DNA of 64,000 nucleotides from Nonlabens dokdonensis DSW-6 (GTDB taxonomy: Bacteria > Bacteroidota > Bacteroidia > Flavobacteriales > Flavobacteriaceae). Under the pieces are notes generated by a model. It saw nothing but the letters and a program-made list of their open reading frames with translations, made no database searches and was not told the DNA's origin. Shown piece by piece: positions 61,490 to 64,000 of this stretch (position 1 is its first letter; each line of letters opens with the position of its first letter). The DNA lies in the NCBI RefSeq assembly GCF_000332115.1, contig NC_020156.1:806001-870000 (forward strand), read 5' to 3'. Both the position numbers and the translations under genes were made by a program.

Positions 61490-63907
61490 CTAGACTAGGT
61501 TTAAAATCTCTGCAATGAGACCATCGCTTTGTTTTTCTAGTTCTAAAATATCAACAGTTACTTCTTCTATATCACGCAGTGGTGTGTGCTCATAAAAGTA
61601 TTTATTAAAGCTGATCTCATAACCTATTTTAGTCGCGTCTAGGTTGATCCAGGCTTCTGCTACGTGTGGTTGTACTTCTTTTTTGAAATAGTGGTGTATA
61701 TTGTCTTTTAAAGGTACATTTTCTGTATCGCGCAGGTCGCTTTCGGTCTCGTAGGTGATGTATTCTCCTTTTTTGGGTGTTATTATTCCTAAAGCTTTTG
61801 AATTTGAGAAGCGCTTCGACAGGCTCAGCGTGACATCGGGATGATCATGAGCATAGTAACCAAAATCTGCTAGATCTTCTTCTTTGCAATCTAAATGTGC
61901 TAAGAGTTTTTTTAGTTTGTCACCTGAGAGTTTTTCTACTTTTTTGATGACTTTTTCAGCGGTAGCATCATACCAACTTACCGCATTTAGAATGGCTTTT
62001 TTATCGCTGGCGCTTATACTTAGTTTTTGTGCTTTCACTTCATCATCCACATCCTTTTTAAAAATATTAAAATCGCGGTATTCTTTATCTCCTATAACAT
62101 TAGATAGCGCTAGCGCACATTTTAATTGGTTTAAATGCTTTTGCCAGGTAGCAGGCTTGGTTAGTTTAGTTTTATTTGCAGCCGATAGGTTCAACTCGTT
62201 TTTCTCGCACCATTCTAGTAATTCGGCGGCGTGTTGTTTAGTGTTGGTGTATATACGTTCTCCATAGGTTTCAAATGCATATTGCATGGGTTCTTGTAAC
62301 ACACGATCATAACGCAAGCTCTCGATACGTTCTGGCGTAAATTGTGCTTTGAGGCGTTTTGGTCGTTCTATTGTCGCTTTATAGTAGCCAAAATCTTCAT
62401 TATCAAAAATTTGACTAGCAAGAGGCTGGTTTTCAGTTCGCTTTCGCGAAAGCGAACTCATATACACACTCGTGATTTCTTTTACATGTTCTGGTGCAAA
62501 TTCACAGTTCTTGTTCCCTAAATTTTTGCGCAGTTTGCGGTACAGCTGTCCAGCATCAATCAATTGTACTTTACCTTTACGGTCAGTCGCTTTATTATTG
62601 CTCAAAATCCAGATGTATGTGGTAATACCTGTGTTATAAAACAGGTTATTAGGCAATTGTACAATGGCTTCTAGCCAGTCGTTTTCTATGATATAACGAC
62701 GTATGTTGCTCTCGCCACCACCAGCATCTCCAGTAAACAAACCACTACCGTTATGTACTGAGGCGATGCGCGTACCAGCTGGGCTTTGAGATAGGGATTT
62801 CATTTTATCTACCATTTCCATAAGAAATAGTAACTGCCCATCGCTAGATCGTGGTATGGCATCTACCTCTTCTTCTACATTCCAGTAGTTCTTAAGACTG
62901 ATTTTAAATCGTGGATCGATGATGTCTTTACCATCCTTAATATATTTTTGCTCACTGCTCCAGGACTTTCCATAAGGTGGATTAGATAGCATGAAGTCAA
63001 AGGTTTTTCCAGCAAACTCATCTGTAGAAAGAGTAGAGCCTACTTTTATGTTCTCTGGATCGTTACCTTTAATCATCATGTCTGACTTACAGATGGCATA
63101 GGTCTCGTCATTTATTTCTTTACCAAAAAGGTATACATCACCAGTGGCACGTATGGCGCCTTCTTCATCTTTGATAAAATTTTGACTCTCGGTAAGCATT
63201 CCACCACTACCACAGGCAGGATCATAGATGGTCATGACCTCTGGTAAATTATCTTTAATGGGATCAAAAATGATATGCGTCATCAGGTCGATTACCTCAC
63301 GCGGTGTGAAGTGCTCACCAGCCTCTTCATTATTCTCCTCATTAAATTTTCTAATGAGTTCTTCAAACACATAACCCATTCCTAGGTTAGAGAGTGCTGG
63401 TAGTTTTCGACCTTCTGGATCTTCTTTTTCAAAAGGCGTTACGTTAATGTACGGTGATGTGAACTTTTCTAACACATCCAGAAGTACATCTTTGGTCGCC
63501 ATGTGGCGCACCTGACTGCGCAGTTTAAATTTCTCAATGATTTCCTTTACATTAGGACTGAAACCGTTCAGGTAATCTTCAAAATTTGCTTGTAGTATTT
63601 GCTGGCTATTAGTCGCGGTGTCCTTTAACTTCTGTAAGGTATAGGTACTGGTATTATAAAACACATATCCAGAGGCTTCTCGCAATCCTACTTCATCCCA
63701 TTCTGTAAAGCCAGCTTCATCACGTTGAAACGCTAGTTCTTCAAGCACGGCATCTTTAGTAGGTTCTAATAATGCATCTAGACGTCGCAAAACAATCATG
63801 GGTAAAATTACGTCACGGTATTTACCGCGGACGTAAACGTCACGCAGGCAGTCGTCTGCAATGGACCATATAAAGGATACTAATTTATTGTGGGATGATT
63901 TATTCAT
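61490..63907 (-). CDS. hsdM: Type I restriction-modification DNA methyltransferase subunit
   Basis: 805 residues, the long HsdM form. An N-terminal helical domain is followed by the adenine methyltransferase: EHFTPREVIDLM near 200, SAM motif YDPACGSGGMLTES near 225, and catalytic NPPYGKSW near 310. About 300 further residues form a helical C-terminal extension of unknown role. It methylates the host sequence chosen by HsdS. It is first in the six-gene operon. The palindrome lies at about 485-490 and is read as LSRKR, the third possible frame. Confidence 0.96.
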   Translation of the reverse strand: MNKSSHNKLVSFIWSIADDCLRDVYVRGKYRDVILPMIVLRRLDALLEPTKDAVLEELAFQRDEAGFTEWDEVGLREASGYVFYNTSTYTLQKLKDTATNSQQILQANFEDYLNGFSPNVKEIIEKFKLRSQVRHMATKDVLLDVLEKFTSPYINVTPFEKEDPEGRKLPALSNLGMGYVFEELIRKFNEENNEEAGEHFTPREVIDLMTHIIFDPIKDNLPEVMTIYDPACGSGGMLTESQNFIKDEEGAIRATGDVYLFGKEINDETYAICKSDMMIKGNDPENIKVGSTLSTDEFAGKTFDFMLSNPPYGKSWSSEQKYIKDGKDIIDPRFKISLKNYWNVEEEVDAIPRSSDGQLLFLMEMVDKMKSLSQSPAGTRIASVHNGSGLFTGDAGGGESNIRRYIIENDWLEAIVQLPNNLFYNTGITTYIWILSNNKATDRKGKVQLIDAGQLYRKLRKNLGNKNCEFAPEHVKEITSVYMSSLSRKRTENQPLASQIFDNEDFGYYKATIERPKRLKAQFTPERIESLRYDRVLQEPMQYAFETYGERIYTNTKQHAAELLEWCEKNELNLSAANKTKLTKPATWQKHLNQLKCALALSNVIGDKEYRDFNIFKKDVDDEVKAQKLSISASDKKAILNAVSWYDATAEKVIKKVEKLSGDKLKKLLAHLDCKEEDLADFGYYAHDHPDVTLSLSKRFSNSKALGIITPKKGEYITYETESDLRDTENVPLKDNIHHYFKKEVQPHVAEAWINLDATKIGYEISFNKYFYEHTPLRDIEEVTVDILELEKQSDGLIAEILNLV
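62439..62454. repeat. Dispersed palindrome copy 13 (in hsdM)
   Basis: Exact CGCTTTCGCGAAAGCG; with flanks GTT/AAC the inverted repeat spans 22 bases (62436-62457). Read as LSRKR. Confidence 0.95.
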
Positions 63908-63934
63908 AGGTTATAGTTCTGGTAGTGTAGTTCT

Positions 63935-63942
63935 CAAAGTTA
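63935..63942 (-). promoter_or_regulatory. -7 promoter element of the hsd operon
   Basis: TAACTTTG on the leftward strand matches TAnnTTTG, 28 bases before the hsdM ATG. Confidence 0.45.
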
Positions 63943-64000
63943 GGGAAACGGCAAGCTAGTTATAAATTTAAATCTTGTAAAATTTGCTGTGCTACAGGAT

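Noticed and set aside
63960..64000. Possible last 13 codons of a leftward gene (ending ILQDLNL)
   Set aside because: Too short to tell from chance; the rest would be outside the window.

Overview
The window is AT-rich chromosomal DNA of a member of the Flavobacteriia (Bacteroidota), most likely a marine Flavobacteriaceae of the Nonlabens/Dokdonia type. Three things point there. Gliding genes gldB and gldC sit beside nadE. The division/cell-wall (dcw) cluster has the Bacteroidota order. Many genes are preceded by the Bacteroidota -7 promoter element TAnnTTTG. The genus is a guess; the class is well supported.

Layout. 1-3.9 kb: a cut DUF6090 membrane protein, a YHYH lipoprotein and a LytS/LytTR two-component pair. 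4.1-8.4 kb: a sulfur operon (TauE/SafE exporter, persulfide-dioxygenase/rhodanese fusion, split YeeE/YedE transporter) with a Crp/Fnr regulator and a DUF983 protein. Two promoters here carry the same inverted-repeat operator at the same spacing. 8.4-11 kb: SbtA-type bicarbonate transporter, two small unknown proteins and a divergent LysR regulator. 11-16.9 kb: Omp85-type barrel, MscS channel, GH31 alpha-glucosidase, DUF4136 lipoprotein. 17-21.6 kb: glycogen operon glgA-glgC-glgB. 22.4-38.5 kb: yqeY and then the complete dcw cluster mraZ to ftsZ, read leftwards, with a MraZ-type operator in front. 38.8-40.6 kb: alpha/beta hydrolase, engB, DUF3820. 40.9-43.3 kb: three near-identical outer-membrane protein paralogues in tandem, bracketed by an 8-bp and a 6-bp microsatellite. 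43.5-48.3 kb: gldC, gldB, nadE, an atypical response regulator, dnaG. 48.6-52.2 kb: a one-TM flavobacterial protein behind a helically phased half-site array, then a 57-residue lipoprotein, a TPR histidine kinase and its regulator. 52.3-63.9 kb: a six-gene defence operon, hsdM-rhuM-hsdS-(DUF262/DUF1524)-DUF262-hsdR, with genes overlapping or 2 bases apart.

The most unusual genome-scale signal is a 16-bp perfect palindrome, CGCTTTCGCGAAAGCG, present 11 times exactly, once with one mismatch and once decayed. It lies both between genes and inside genes, including ftsZ, murC, murD, gldB and hsdM. It has no stop codon in any frame, so it is read through as AFAKA, RFRES or LSRKR.

Starts were moved inward where the longest frame begins at a TTG or GTG and a promoter, overlap or signal peptide argues for an internal ATG (DUF983, BamA-like, GH31, murD, first OMP paralogue, gldB, DUF262/DUF1524). 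I saw no tRNA, rRNA, CRISPR array, insertion sequence or replication origin.
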